This document shows positions 46,390-54,777 of a stretch of 55,084 nucleotides of DNA, in pieces (position 1 is the first letter of the stretch; each line of letters opens with the position of its first letter). The notes beneath the pieces are model-generated. The model saw only the letters and a list, made by a program, of their open reading frames with translations. It was not told the DNA's origin and searched no databases. The stretch is from Sneathiella sp. GTDB taxonomy: Bacteria; Pseudomonadota; Alphaproteobacteria; Sneathiellales; Sneathiellaceae. Where the stretch lies: NCBI GenBank assembly GCA_017643685.1, contig JAEPMY010000008.1:1-55084 (forward strand), read 5' to 3'. A program made the translations under genes and the position numbers.

Positions 46390-47334
46390 TCACCAAGGGG
46401 ACGGGGATTTAATGAAATCCGCGAAGATATCTTTTGCGGATTTGATCTCTTTAATCCGGTCGATCCCTTCACCAGCAAACACACCCATATAATCCACATC
46501 GCCTGAGGCCACAGCGCCGGGATATGCTGCGATGATTTCCTCTTTTTGGGTTTCAAGTGCGCCTTCATTGCCATGCCATTTTTGGGTGAAGCCATTATTG
46601 ATGGCACGAACTGTATAAGGCGCCGGCCAATCCAGATTTCGGGCGACATCAAAAACAGTGGTACGAACGGTATCATCAGCAGTGCTTTCCACGATCCGGG
46701 TCTTAACATTGGGATGCCCCAATGCTTCGTCACTTGCAAAAAAGCGGGTGCCAATTAACGCCCCTTTTGCCCCAAGGGAAGCGGCTGCCACCAAATCCCG
46801 ATATTCAGTAATGCCGCCAGCCGCCAGAACGGGGATATCTCCCGCGGCATCAACAACAGAGGGAAGCAGGCTCGCAAGCCCCCTTGCGGCTCCATGGCCA
46901 CCTGCTTCTGTTCCTTGAGCTACGATGATGTCAGCGCCTAATGCGGCGACTTCCTCGGCTTGTTTTCGGGTTTGCACCTGACAAATAGCTTTGGCGCCGC
47001 TTTCTTTAATTTTTGCAATAAACGGGGCGGCATCCCCAAAGGAGAGCATGATGGCCACCGGGTTCCGGGATAAGGCCAAATCTAAAAGCTCTGGCTGCTT
47101 TGCAAGGCTCCATGTAATGAAGCCAACTCCGAAACGGGCATTGCCTGCATTGACAAATTCGGTCTCTAGCCAGTTTGCATCACCATATCCGCCGCCAATA
47201 AGACCAAGACCACCTGCCTCAGTTACAGCTTTTGCCAGCGCGCCGCCGGACGTCAGTGCCATTGGCGCCAGAATTAGGGGATGATCGATATCCAGAAGTT
47301 CACAAACTGGATTTTTGGTTGCTGCTGGGCACAT
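46390..47334 (-). CDS. Nitronate monooxygenase family flavoprotein
   Basis: About 314 residues, an FMN-binding TIM barrel. PLILAPMALTSGGALAKAVTEAGGLGLIGGGYG marks the N-terminal FMN region (here residues about 23-55). VAQGTEAGGHGAARG holds the histidine used by 2-nitropropane dioxygenase-type enzymes, and LAAGGITEYRDLVAAASLGAKGALIGTRFFAS forms the phosphate-binding end. It oxidises alkyl nitronates, detoxifying propionate-3-nitronate or acting on unknown substrates. ATG 47334 follows GGAGGAAA directly. Confidence 0.9.
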   Translation of the reverse strand: MCPAATKNPVCELLDIDHPLILAPMALTSGGALAKAVTEAGGLGLIGGGYGDANWLETEFVNAGNARFGVGFITWSLAKQPELLDLALSRNPVAIMLSFGDAAPFIAKIKESGAKAICQVQTRKQAEEVAALGADIIVAQGTEAGGHGAARGLASLLPSVVDAAGDIPVLAAGGITEYRDLVAAASLGAKGALIGTRFFASDEALGHPNVKTRIVESTADDTVRTTVFDVARNLDWPAPYTVRAINNGFTQKWHGNEGALETQKEEIIAAYPGAVASGDVDYMGVFAGEGIDRIKEIKSAKDIFADFIKSPSPW

Positions 47335-47377
47335 AATTTCCTCCACTTTTTAATTATGCGAGGATGCCAGAACCAGG

Positions 47378-48187
47378 TCAGGAGAAAAGGTTCTTATTAT
47401 ATTCTTTTAAGGTACCACTGCTAATGAAACGGACCTTGTTGTCTTCGAATATAGCGGCGGTGATCCGCCCTCGCTGTTTGTAACTGCCTGTGTCTATGCT
47501 GATGCGATGATCGGTGATGAGAGGGCGCATGCGGGGAGTAATGCTGTGCCCATGTACCACCATATATTTCTTCTGTGGTCCTTTCCAGTCCAGAAAGGGT
47601 GACCGGATCCAATGCATGTCTTCCACCGATTGCTCTTTCAGCTTTTTCTTCATATTCAGCCCGGCATGGACGAAGACCAGGTTTTCAATGCGGTGCATGT
47701 CCTTCAGGCTTTCCAAGAATCGTAAATGCTTTTTGGGGAAGGTTTCCTGAAAAATTTCCAAATACTGCCGCTGACTTGGATTTGCGGGGAGTTTTGCCTC
47801 GACATATTTAAGGTAACTCATCACGGTTTGCTGACCGCCGTTTCGCCACCACATTTCATGGCGAGTGCCTCGGTCTTCAATGGCTTCCAAAAGCAGCGTT
47901 TCGTGATTTCCTTGCAGAAAAATAGCCTCAATATGATTTTTCTCAGCTGCTTTTTTTTGCTTGATGAGTTTCTCGATAATCGTTGCCGATTTTGGGCCGC
48001 GATCTACGTAGTCGCCTAAGAAAACAAGGCTTTCCTTATCGCGGGGATATTTTTTGCGATATCGGGTTACCAAGGTCATTAGTTCATTATAGCGAGATTT
48101 CTGCCCATGGATGTCACCGATGGCAATGACCCGCTCTCCTTCAGGCAAGCTGACGCGTAATTTCTTTTTTGGAAACAGGCCGAACAT
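47378..48187 (-). CDS. PPP-family metallophosphatase (serine/threonine or Ap4A type)
   Basis: 269 residues. The PPP signatures are in order: GDIHG (about 24-28), GDYVDRGPKS (about 58-67) and GNHE (about 97-100), with later metal histidines in VHAGLN and VHGHS. These bind two metals for hydrolysis of phosphoproteins or dinucleoside tetraphosphate. Substrate is not evident. It is not adjacent to a kinase gene and is transcribed alone, or downstream of nothing within 140 bases. Confidence 0.9.
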   Translation of the reverse strand: MFGLFPKKKLRVSLPEGERVIAIGDIHGQKSRYNELMTLVTRYRKKYPRDKESLVFLGDYVDRGPKSATIIEKLIKQKKAAEKNHIEAIFLQGNHETLLLEAIEDRGTRHEMWWRNGGQQTVMSYLKYVEAKLPANPSQRQYLEIFQETFPKKHLRFLESLKDMHRIENLVFVHAGLNMKKKLKEQSVEDMHWIRSPFLDWKGPQKKYMVVHGHSITPRMRPLITDHRISIDTGSYKQRGRITAAIFEDNKVRFISSGTLKEYNKNLFS

Positions 48188-48357
48188 CTTTTGCTTGTCC
48201 TGCTTTTTGAAGAGGTTGTCAACAGAACTTGGAATAGGGTGTTGCGATATTTCATCAAATACGGCCGATCCCCTTTACGCAGCTTGAAAAGACTCTGTAG
48301 CGGTGTATTTACATGCTAGGCCTGAAGACCTTATGAGTGCCGAGTTGGGGATCCTGC

Positions 48358-50187
48358 GTGGTTGAAAAAAAACAAATACCGAATGCAACAGCGCCTGTTG
48401 TCACAGGCAGTAGTACAAAAGCGCTTTATGGGCGGCTCATTCGAGAATATGTGATGCATTATAAGGCCAGACTGTTTCTGGCGATTATTTTCATGGTAAT
48501 TGGTGCCATCACAACAACAGCCACGGCTTATTTGATGAAGCCCATCGTGGATGAGGTGTTCTTCGAAAAAGATCAGCAAGTTATCTATTACACTGTTATC
48601 GCCATTGCGGTTATTTTCTCTCTTCGTGGTGTCGCTACGTTTGGACAGGCTATATGTATGAGCTGGGTTGGCAACAAGATTGTTGCGGACATTCAAAAGG
48701 ATCTTTTTAAAAAGTTGATTTTTGCGGACCTTGCTTGGATCAATAAAAATCCAACAGGGCAACTTATCTCGAGGTTTGTATTCGATACCAATCAGCTTAG
48801 AGCAGGTGCAACTAATACGCTTGTTGTTCTCACAAAAGATACACTTACAGCAATTTTTCTGATTGGTTCCCTGTTTTATTATGATTGGCAAATGGCTTTG
48901 GTGATTTTCATTGGGTTACCTCCCGGGGCATTTGCGATTCGTCAACTTGGGAAACGAGCTAGAAAGGCCTCCACTGGTGTGCTTGATCAAACTGCAAGCT
49001 TCAGCTCCTTTTTGGAGGAGACTTTTAATGGGCTTCGGGTAATTAAATCTTATAACAAAGAAGAAGAAACGCGAAGAGCAGGGGGCGAAGAGGTTAATCG
49101 TCGTTTTCGGCTGCAAAACAAGGCTATGCGCATTCAGGCAACCAGTAATCCGATTGTTGAGACTCTAGCAGGTGGGATGATTGCTGTTGTTATACTTTAT
49201 GGGGCTAGTAGCGTGACGCAAGGCCATACTACCCCTGGAACTTTTTTCGCCTTTATCACAGCTGTAATGTTGGCGTATCAACCCATTAAAAGCATAGCAA
49301 AACTTGCCCCACAAATGCAGAACTCTCTTGCGGCGGCGCAGCGTATTTTCTCACTTCTTGATCTAAGTCATACAGTCAAAGATGTGGATGGTGCCTGTCC
49401 GCTGGAACTGAATGAAGGTCGGATTTCACTAGATAAGGTGACTTTCAGTTATGAGGACGAAGATGTTTCTACGCTGGTGCTAAAGGATATCTCGTTGGAG
49501 GTGCAGCCTGGACAGAGGGTGGCGCTAGTGGGGCCATCTGGCGGCGGTAAATCAACTCTTCTTAATTTGTTGCCTCGGTTTTATGATGTCTCTTCTGGTC
49601 AGATCCTGTTGGATGGGCAGAACATTAAAGATGTGACGCTTCGATCTTTACGCGATCAGTTTGCCCTCGTTAGTCAGGATATTTTCCTCTTTGATGACAC
49701 GATCCGGGCTAATATTGCTTATGGCCGCGATGGGGCAGCCGAGGATGAGATTATCGCGGCGGCAAAATCTGCGGCCATTCATGATTTCATCGAAACGTTA
49801 CCGCAAGGCTATGAGACGCCGGTTGGTAATGATGGGGTTCGTCTCTCTGGTGGGCAACGTCAGCGGATTGCAATTGCCCGCGCCATATTGAAAGACGCGC
49901 CGATCCTGCTGTTGGATGAAGCAACTTCTGCGCTGGATACAGAGGCTGAGAGGAAGGTGCAAGTTGCCCTGTCTCATCTGATGCAGGGGCGCACATCTAT
50001 GGTTATTGCCCATCGTCTTTCCACTATTTTGGATGCAGACTGTATCTATGTGGTTGTCGGCGGTGAGATCGTGGAGAGCGGAACACATAGTGATCTACTT
50101 GCTAAAGGCGGTGTTTACGCGGATCTCTATAATACGCAGTTTAAGCTGGAGAATAATGTGACCAGTTTGAACGAGCTCCGCTCTTAA
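48358..50187 (+). CDS. MsbA-like ABC exporter (fused permease and ATPase)
   Basis: About 609 residues. Six membrane segments (about 30-310) are followed by an ATPase domain with Walker A GPSGGGKSTLLN, Q-loop VSQDIFLFDDTI, signature VRLSGGQRQRIAIARAIL, Walker B ILLLDEATSALD and H-loop IAHRLST. The MsbA/lipid A flippase family is the best fit; drug or lipid export are alternatives. The start is uncertain between GTG at 48358, with GGGGA six bases upstream, and GTG at 48337. A CobC-like phosphatase starts 15 bases after the stop on the same strand. Confidence 0.88.
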   Translation: MVEKKQIPNATAPVVTGSSTKALYGRLIREYVMHYKARLFLAIIFMVIGAITTTATAYLMKPIVDEVFFEKDQQVIYYTVIAIAVIFSLRGVATFGQAICMSWVGNKIVADIQKDLFKKLIFADLAWINKNPTGQLISRFVFDTNQLRAGATNTLVVLTKDTLTAIFLIGSLFYYDWQMALVIFIGLPPGAFAIRQLGKRARKASTGVLDQTASFSSFLEETFNGLRVIKSYNKEEETRRAGGEEVNRRFRLQNKAMRIQATSNPIVETLAGGMIAVVILYGASSVTQGHTTPGTFFAFITAVMLAYQPIKSIAKLAPQMQNSLAAAQRIFSLLDLSHTVKDVDGACPLELNEGRISLDKVTFSYEDEDVSTLVLKDISLEVQPGQRVALVGPSGGGKSTLLNLLPRFYDVSSGQILLDGQNIKDVTLRSLRDQFALVSQDIFLFDDTIRANIAYGRDGAAEDEIIAAAKSAAIHDFIETLPQGYETPVGNDGVRLSGGQRQRIAIARAILKDAPILLLDEATSALDTEAERKVQVALSHLMQGRTSMVIAHRLSTILDADCIYVVVGGEIVESGTHSDLLAKGGVYADLYNTQFKLENNVTSLNELRS

Positions 50188-50202
50188 ATTAGGGCCCTTG
50201 GG

Positions 50203-50796
50203 ATGCGTCAAATCCGTTTGTGGCTCCTTCGGCATGCACCGGTGCATGCGTCTTATATCTATGGGCAGCAGGACTTAGAGGCTGATTTGGATCAGCCTGA
50301 TATATTCCAGTGGCTTGAAAAGCAGCTGCCAAAAGATTTGAACGTTATTAGCAGCGACCTCAAGCGGTGCATTGAAACGGCGAAAATGCTTGACCGTTCC
50401 CCTTCCATTTTATCATCAGCAATCCGGGAGCAGCATTTCGGGAGTTGGCAAGGGCTGACATACGATGAGGCGCGGGATCAAAACCCGGATCTATATGATG
50501 CTTTTTGGGAGGCACCCGAAGCGGCCGCACCGCCAGAGGGAGAGAGTTTTCAGGAACTTTGTGACCGTGTCAGAGGGTTTCTTGATGCGCTGCTGGAGGC
50601 TGAAGAAAATCAAGATGATATTCTGCTGGTGACACATGCGGGCGTCATTCGGGCAATCCTCTCTCAATACCTACATATACCATTGGAGAGGGCGCTTTCT
50701 TTGCAAGTTGCGCCGCTCTCCGTTTCACGGGTGACTTTATATATGACGGAGGGAGAGCCCTCCGTTCAGGTGGATTGGATCAATCGGATCGCTTAG
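50203..50796 (+). CDS. Histidine phosphatase family protein, possible alpha-ribazole phosphatase CobC
   Basis: 197 residues. The phosphohistidine motif reads LLRHAPV (RHG is usual; here RHA), with EQHFGSWQGLTYDEA and the second histidine in VTHAGVIRAIL. This matches CobC, which removes phosphate from alpha-ribazole phosphate late in cobalamin synthesis. The cobT gene lies tail to tail and overlaps it by four bases, which supports a cobalamin role. However, other histidine phosphatases look alike, so the function is a good guess only. Confidence 0.75.
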   Translation: MRQIRLWLLRHAPVHASYIYGQQDLEADLDQPDIFQWLEKQLPKDLNVISSDLKRCIETAKMLDRSPSILSSAIREQHFGSWQGLTYDEARDQNPDLYDAFWEAPEAAAPPEGESFQELCDRVRGFLDALLEAEENQDDILLVTHAGVIRAILSQYLHIPLERALSLQVAPLSVSRVTLYMTEGEPSVQVDWINRIA

Positions 50797-51806
50797 TCCT
50801 GATCAGAGACGCCAGCTTCAGTGAAGCTTGCCATACCCGCATGGGTAACAATTGCACTTTGAACAATGCCGAGAGCTACAGCGGCGCCAGACCCTTCACC
50901 AAGGCGCATCGCTAAGCTCAGCAACGGTTGCTGTTTCAGATGCTGCAGTAGTTTCATGTGACCGGGCTCGGCTGATCCATGCCCCACAATGCAGTGATCC
51001 AATGCTTTCTCGTTTAGTTTGAACAAAGGGGCAATGGCTGCACAGGTTACAAAACCGTCCAGAACAACCGGCACATTTTTAAAGCGTGCCGCAAGGACTG
51101 CGCCCAGCATGGCCGCAAGCTCCCGGCCGCCTAGATGCTGCATGACTTTGAGCGGATCACCGAGAATGTCTGCATGACGTTTAAGCCCTGCGTCGATAGC
51201 GTCTGCTTTTCGGCCCATCCCGTCAGGGCCAACACCCGTGCCGGGGCCTGCCCAATCTGCGCCTGTTCCACCAAACAACGCGGCGGCAAGGGCAGAGGCG
51301 ACGGTTGTGTTGCCGATCCCCATCTCCCCAACAACAAGGAAGTCCGATCCTGCTTCGACCGCTTTCCATCCAATGTTGACCGCCGTGAGCATTTCTTCTT
51401 CGCTCATAGCCGGGTTTTCAGTGAAATCAGCGGTTGGGGTGTTAAGCTCCAACGGCCAAACAGAGAAACTGGCGCCATACTGATTGGCAAGTTGATTAAT
51501 GGCGGCGCCGTTGGAATCGAAATTTGCCACCATCTGGACCGTTACTTCAGGTGGAAAGGCTGATACGCCTTTGGCGCAGACGCCGTGGTTGCCCGCGAAA
51601 ATAGCGATCTGAGGTTTTTCAAACGTTGGGGGGTGTTGGCGCTGCCATGCAGATGCCCAAACCGCGATTTCTTCCAATTTCCCAAGAGCGCCTGCAGGCT
51701 TTGTTAAAACGGCGTCGCGTTTCAAGGCTTTATCGGTGCTTTCCATATCCGCTTCTGGCAGATCTGCAATTTTTTCAGAAAGTTGGCTCAGGCTTTGAAA
51801 AATCAT
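50793..51806 (-). CDS. cobT: Nicotinate-nucleotide--dimethylbenzimidazole phosphoribosyltransferase CobT
   Basis: 337 residues. It makes alpha-ribazole phosphate from dimethylbenzimidazole and nicotinate mononucleotide for the lower ligand of cobalamin. Family marks are FAGNHGVCAKGVSAFPPEVT, GEMGIGNTTVASAL and the C-terminal MRLGEGSGAAVAL with the catalytic Glu. It is in an isolated position with no other cob genes apart from the CobC-like phosphatase. The 159-base upstream region shows no recognisable cobalamin riboswitch. Confidence 0.95.
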   Translation of the reverse strand: MIFQSLSQLSEKIADLPEADMESTDKALKRDAVLTKPAGALGKLEEIAVWASAWQRQHPPTFEKPQIAIFAGNHGVCAKGVSAFPPEVTVQMVANFDSNGAAINQLANQYGASFSVWPLELNTPTADFTENPAMSEEEMLTAVNIGWKAVEAGSDFLVVGEMGIGNTTVASALAAALFGGTGADWAGPGTGVGPDGMGRKADAIDAGLKRHADILGDPLKVMQHLGGRELAAMLGAVLAARFKNVPVVLDGFVTCAAIAPLFKLNEKALDHCIVGHGSAEPGHMKLLQHLKQQPLLSLAMRLGEGSGAAVALGIVQSAIVTHAGMASFTEAGVSDQD

Positions 51807-51953
51807 AATACGCGTCCGTCTTACGTGAACTGAAAGCGGTTATTCTATTGGCTGCCTCCGGAAACGCAATCACGTCTTCGTGTTCGCGTCAATTTTGATC
51901 CCCTTGCAGATCAAATTGGAGTACTTATTTATTTGGAACGATCATTCTAATGG

Positions 51954-51965
51954 GAGTATATACTC
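51954..51965. promoter_or_regulatory. Perfect 12-bp palindrome over the ribosome binding site of the peroxiredoxin-like gene
   Basis: GAGTATATACTC ends exactly at the base before the GTG start at 51966. The GGGAG ribosome binding site (51952-51956) runs into its left half. Upstream, TTTGATC/GATCAAA flank an 8-base spacer near 51900-51915. It could be an operator in the gene's leader. Confidence 0.5.
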
Positions 51966-52496
51966 GTGTATTCAGATAAACTAAAAGCCGGAGCCCCTTT
52001 TCCCGAATTTACCATTCCCCTTGTTGATGGCGGAGAGGCGACTGTTGGGGGGAGTAGTGATGAAGGGCGTTGGAAGCTGGCGGTAATCTACCGTGGGTTG
52101 CATTGCCCGTTATGTGCTCAGTATTTGGAAAAGCTCCAGTCAATTCAGGCAGAGTTTGCGGCTCAAGACACTGATGTTATTGCGATTTCAGGTGATGGAT
52201 TTGAAAAGGCGAAATCTCAAGTTGAAAAAGGAGGATTAAATATTCCTATTGGTTATGATTTGAGTGTTGAGCAAATGAAGAAATTGGGGCTCTATATCTC
52301 AGATCCACGCTCCCCAGAAGAGACGGATCAGCCTTTCCCAGAACCGGGCCTGTTTTTGGTAAGACCTGACGGAAATGTGCAGATTATAGACATTTCAAAT
52401 GCTCCATTTTCGCGTCCTGACTTAACCATGATTCTGCGAGGGATTACGTTCGCGCGGGAGAAAAACTATCCCATCCGGGGTATGCATAACAGTTAG
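51966..52496 (+). CDS. Peroxiredoxin-like thioredoxin-fold protein (AhpC/TSA)
   Basis: 176 residues, GTG start with GGGAG upstream. The active-site segment is IYRGLHCPLCAQYLEKL, with Cys47 and Cys50 as a CxxC in a peroxiredoxin frame, which differs from the single Cys (TxxC) of classical AhpC. This is the peroxiredoxin-like form seen in marine bacteria. The C-terminal FLVRPDGNVQIIDISNAP is typical of the AhpC-TSA fold. It may reduce peroxides or act as a thiol oxidoreductase. It is divergent from cobT. Confidence 0.87.
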   Translation: MYSDKLKAGAPFPEFTIPLVDGGEATVGGSSDEGRWKLAVIYRGLHCPLCAQYLEKLQSIQAEFAAQDTDVIAISGDGFEKAKSQVEKGGLNIPIGYDLSVEQMKKLGLYISDPRSPEETDQPFPEPGLFLVRPDGNVQIIDISNAPFSRPDLTMILRGITFAREKNYPIRGMHNS

Positions 52497-52927
52497 TTTG
52501 TGATAAAATAGTTACATTGTTCCTGGTTGTATAGGGTGGAATCAATTTTCACTGGATAAACAATTAAGGGATGTGATAATTAGATTATTAGATATCTAAG
52601 TAATTGTTTGAAGCGAATCAAAAGCCTTCATTAGTTTGAGTGTGGCGCGGAGCCAAGGGGCCTTTAGCTCTTTGGCGCAATTCCGGGCCATATTTCTGTG
52701 CGTGGACTTTCGTTTTGTAACAAATTGCATTCATATTTTAAAAGATGTTTTAAATACAACATCTTATGATGTAGTGATTGTTGAGGGGATATTAGCTCAA
52801 ATTCAATTGAGGCTCTGTTGCTGAATGTTGAATTTCTGCGGTTTTGTTATTTTATACTGGTCAATTGCGCTGGCTGGTGGAAGAATTAACACCTAAGTGT
52901 TGATTGCTAAGTTGGGGACTGGGCAAT
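52497..52927. other. 431-base A/T-rich region before the cold-shock gene
   Basis: No gene is supported; a 62-codon reading at 52636-52824 lacks a good start site and protein-like composition. It holds a palindrome TTAGATATCTAA (52588-52599), a hairpin at 52742-52765 and a possible promoter TTGAAT (52828-52833) with TTTATA or TTATAC 17-18 bases later. That would give a cold-shock leader of roughly 60 nt. A promoter further upstream would give the long leader known for cspA-type genes. Confidence 0.4.
52742..52765 (+). other. 8-bp hairpin upstream of the cold-shock gene
   Basis: AAGATGTT (52742-52749) and AACATCTT (52758-52765) pair perfectly around TTAAATAC. It lies about 160 bases before the cold-shock start codon and has no T-run. 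It might be part of a temperature-sensitive leader, or the end of an unrelated transcript. Confidence 0.45.
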
Positions 52928-53419
52928 ATGCAAGAAGATAGTGCTGTGCAGTCAGCCGTGGAAACACGTGACGGCATAGATTGTAAAGTAAAGTGGTTCA
53001 ATACAGCGAAGGGGTTCGGCTTTGTAGAGCCATTGGATGGAAGCGGTGACGCTTTTGTCCATATTTCCGTTTTGCAGAGTGAGGGGCTTCAAGGTTTGCC
53101 GGAAGGTGCGCCGATCGTATGTGACCTGACCGCGGGAATGCGGGGTCAGCAAGTACTTCGTATTGTCAATTTAGGGCCGGCGCCTGTGCTCGATCAGCGC
53201 GATGGGGACACCGAACTGATCGAAGGTACGGTGAAGTTCTTCAATACTGAAAAAGGCTTTGGCTTTGTCACGCCTGATGATGAAAGCCGCGATATTTTCG
53301 TTCATATGAAAGCATTGGAACGGTCTGGACTGGGTGTGCTTGAAACAGCGCAGCGTGTTCGTCTCAATGTTAAAGACGGGGAAAAGGGACCGCTTGCTGA
53401 AGGTGTTGAACTGATCTGA
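52928..53419 (+). CDS. Cold-shock protein with two CSD domains
   Basis: About 163 residues. Two cold-shock domains lie in tandem (about 13-80 and 95-163), each with RNP1-like KGFGFV and RNP2-like FVHI/FVHM aromatic motifs: VKWFNTAKGFGFVEP and VKFFNTEKGFGFVTP. These bind single-stranded RNA or DNA and act as RNA chaperones; paired CSD proteins are common in alphaproteobacteria. The ATG at 52928 is chosen because GGGGACTGGG precedes it. A strong terminator follows. Confidence 0.95.
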   Translation: MQEDSAVQSAVETRDGIDCKVKWFNTAKGFGFVEPLDGSGDAFVHISVLQSEGLQGLPEGAPIVCDLTAGMRGQQVLRIVNLGPAPVLDQRDGDTELIEGTVKFFNTEKGFGFVTPDDESRDIFVHMKALERSGLGVLETAQRVRLNVKDGEKGPLAEGVELI

Positions 53420-53439
53420 CCATCGAACATCGTTTTTTG

Positions 53440-53475
53440 AAAAGGCCCGCCTGTATTTCACGCGGGCCTTTTTGT
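53440..53475 (+). terminator. Rho-independent terminator of the cold-shock gene
   Basis: AAAAGGCCCGC (53440-53450) and GCGGGCCTTTT (53462-53472) form an 11-bp stem with an 11-base loop and end in a T-run. It lies 20 bases after the cold-shock stop codon. Confidence 0.9.
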
Positions 53476-53589
53476 GTCTGGGATTTCCAAAAACTTGCAT
53501 TCCCTTGGGTTTAAAGGCACCCTAACGGGATAAGGGATGGATAAAAGACCACCTGCAAAAACAACAAGAAGAATAAACAGGAGAATAAA

Positions 53590-54774
53590 ATGTCAGGTAT
53601 TCTGAGCGGTATCCGCGTGCTGGATTTTGGGCGTTATATCGCGGGCCCGTATTGCGCAACAATTCTGGCGCAGCTTGGCGCTGAGGTTATCCGGATTGAA
53701 AAGCTGGACGGTAGCGAGGATCGCTTCACGACACCTGTGATGGACAGCGGTGATGGTGGAATGCTGTTGCAGATGGGGCATGACAAAAAAGGGCTCACCC
53801 TAAATCCAATGAAGCCAGAAGGTCGTGAGGTTGTTCAAAAGCTTGTGAAATCAGCGGATGTGGTGGTTGCTAACCTGCCAGAAGAAACATTGGTTGCCAT
53901 GGGGTTGGATTATGAAAGCCTGAAAGCCTTGAAAGAGGATATCATCCTGACCCACCAATCCGCCTTTGGAGATACCGGTCCTTACAAAAACCGGGTTGGC
54001 TTTGATGGTATTGGTCAGGCCATGTGCGGTGCCATGTACATGTCTGGTGATGAAAATGGACCGCGTAAATTGGCTGCGCCTTGGGTTGATTTTTCCACTG
54101 CGATGGCAGGTTGCATCGGGACATTGGCAGCAATTATTCACCGTAATCAAACGGGTGAAGGCCAGGTTGTTACCGGCTCCCTTTTTGGATCTTCCGTGTT
54201 AATCGGCAGCGTGACCATGATGGAGCAGGCACTGATGAAGCTGGATCGTGTAGGAACTGCAAACCGCGGCCAAAATGGCGGTCCTTCCGATACATTTAAA
54301 ACTAAAGACGGGTGGATCCTTATTCAGATCATTGGCGCCCCTCTTTTCAAGCGCTGGGCAAATCTAATGGGAGAGGATCACTGGTTGGAAGATCCACGGT
54401 TTGAAAGCGATCAGGATCGGGGCGATCACGGCCACCTTTTGTCGGAGAGAACGGCCAAATGGTGTGCTGAGCGCACCACGGATGAAGCCATTAAAGCCCT
54501 TGAAGAAGCCCGCATTCCATGCGGTCCTATCTATTCTCCGCAGCAGACTTTGGATGATCCGCATCTGGCAGCAATGGGTCTGATCCGCGAAATGGAATAT
54601 CCTGGGTTGGACGGGAAGGCACCTGTTGTGGACTTCCCTGTCAAAATGTCCAAGGTGGATATTTCTGCCAAACGGCGTGCCCCAACTCTTGGTGAACATA
54701 CAGATGAGTTGATGGGCGAGCTTGGCTATAGCGCTGAGCAAATTGCGGATTTGAAATCCAAGCGGGTTATCTAA
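53590..54774 (+). CDS. CaiB/BaiF family (class III) CoA-transferase
   Basis: 394 residues. N-terminal LSGIRVLDFGRYIAGPYCATILAQLGAEVIRIE, here at residues about 5-40, is characteristic of the family. The catalytic Asp is Asp167 in APWVDFSTAMAG, matching Asp169 of formyl-CoA transferase. It moves CoA between acids through a covalent aspartyl-CoA intermediate. The acid is not known. The start ATG at 53590 follows AGGAG by a normal distance. Tail to tail with the glutamine amidotransferase gene, three bases apart. Confidence 0.95.
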   Translation: MSGILSGIRVLDFGRYIAGPYCATILAQLGAEVIRIEKLDGSEDRFTTPVMDSGDGGMLLQMGHDKKGLTLNPMKPEGREVVQKLVKSADVVVANLPEETLVAMGLDYESLKALKEDIILTHQSAFGDTGPYKNRVGFDGIGQAMCGAMYMSGDENGPRKLAAPWVDFSTAMAGCIGTLAAIIHRNQTGEGQVVTGSLFGSSVLIGSVTMMEQALMKLDRVGTANRGQNGGPSDTFKTKDGWILIQIIGAPLFKRWANLMGEDHWLEDPRFESDQDRGDHGHLLSERTAKWCAERTTDEAIKALEEARIPCGPIYSPQQTLDDPHLAAMGLIREMEYPGLDGKAPVVDFPVKMSKVDISAKRRAPTLGEHTDELMGELGYSAEQIADLKSKRVI

Positions 54775-54777
54775 TCC

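Noticed and set aside
51807-51965. Cobalamin riboswitch before cobT
   Set aside because: No B12 box or matching pairing could be seen on the minus strand; only short palindromes are present.
52636-52824. Possible 62-codon gene before the cold-shock gene
   Set aside because: GTG start without a ribosome binding site, Cys- and Phe-rich unlikely protein, and an A/T-rich leader context; better read as noncoding.
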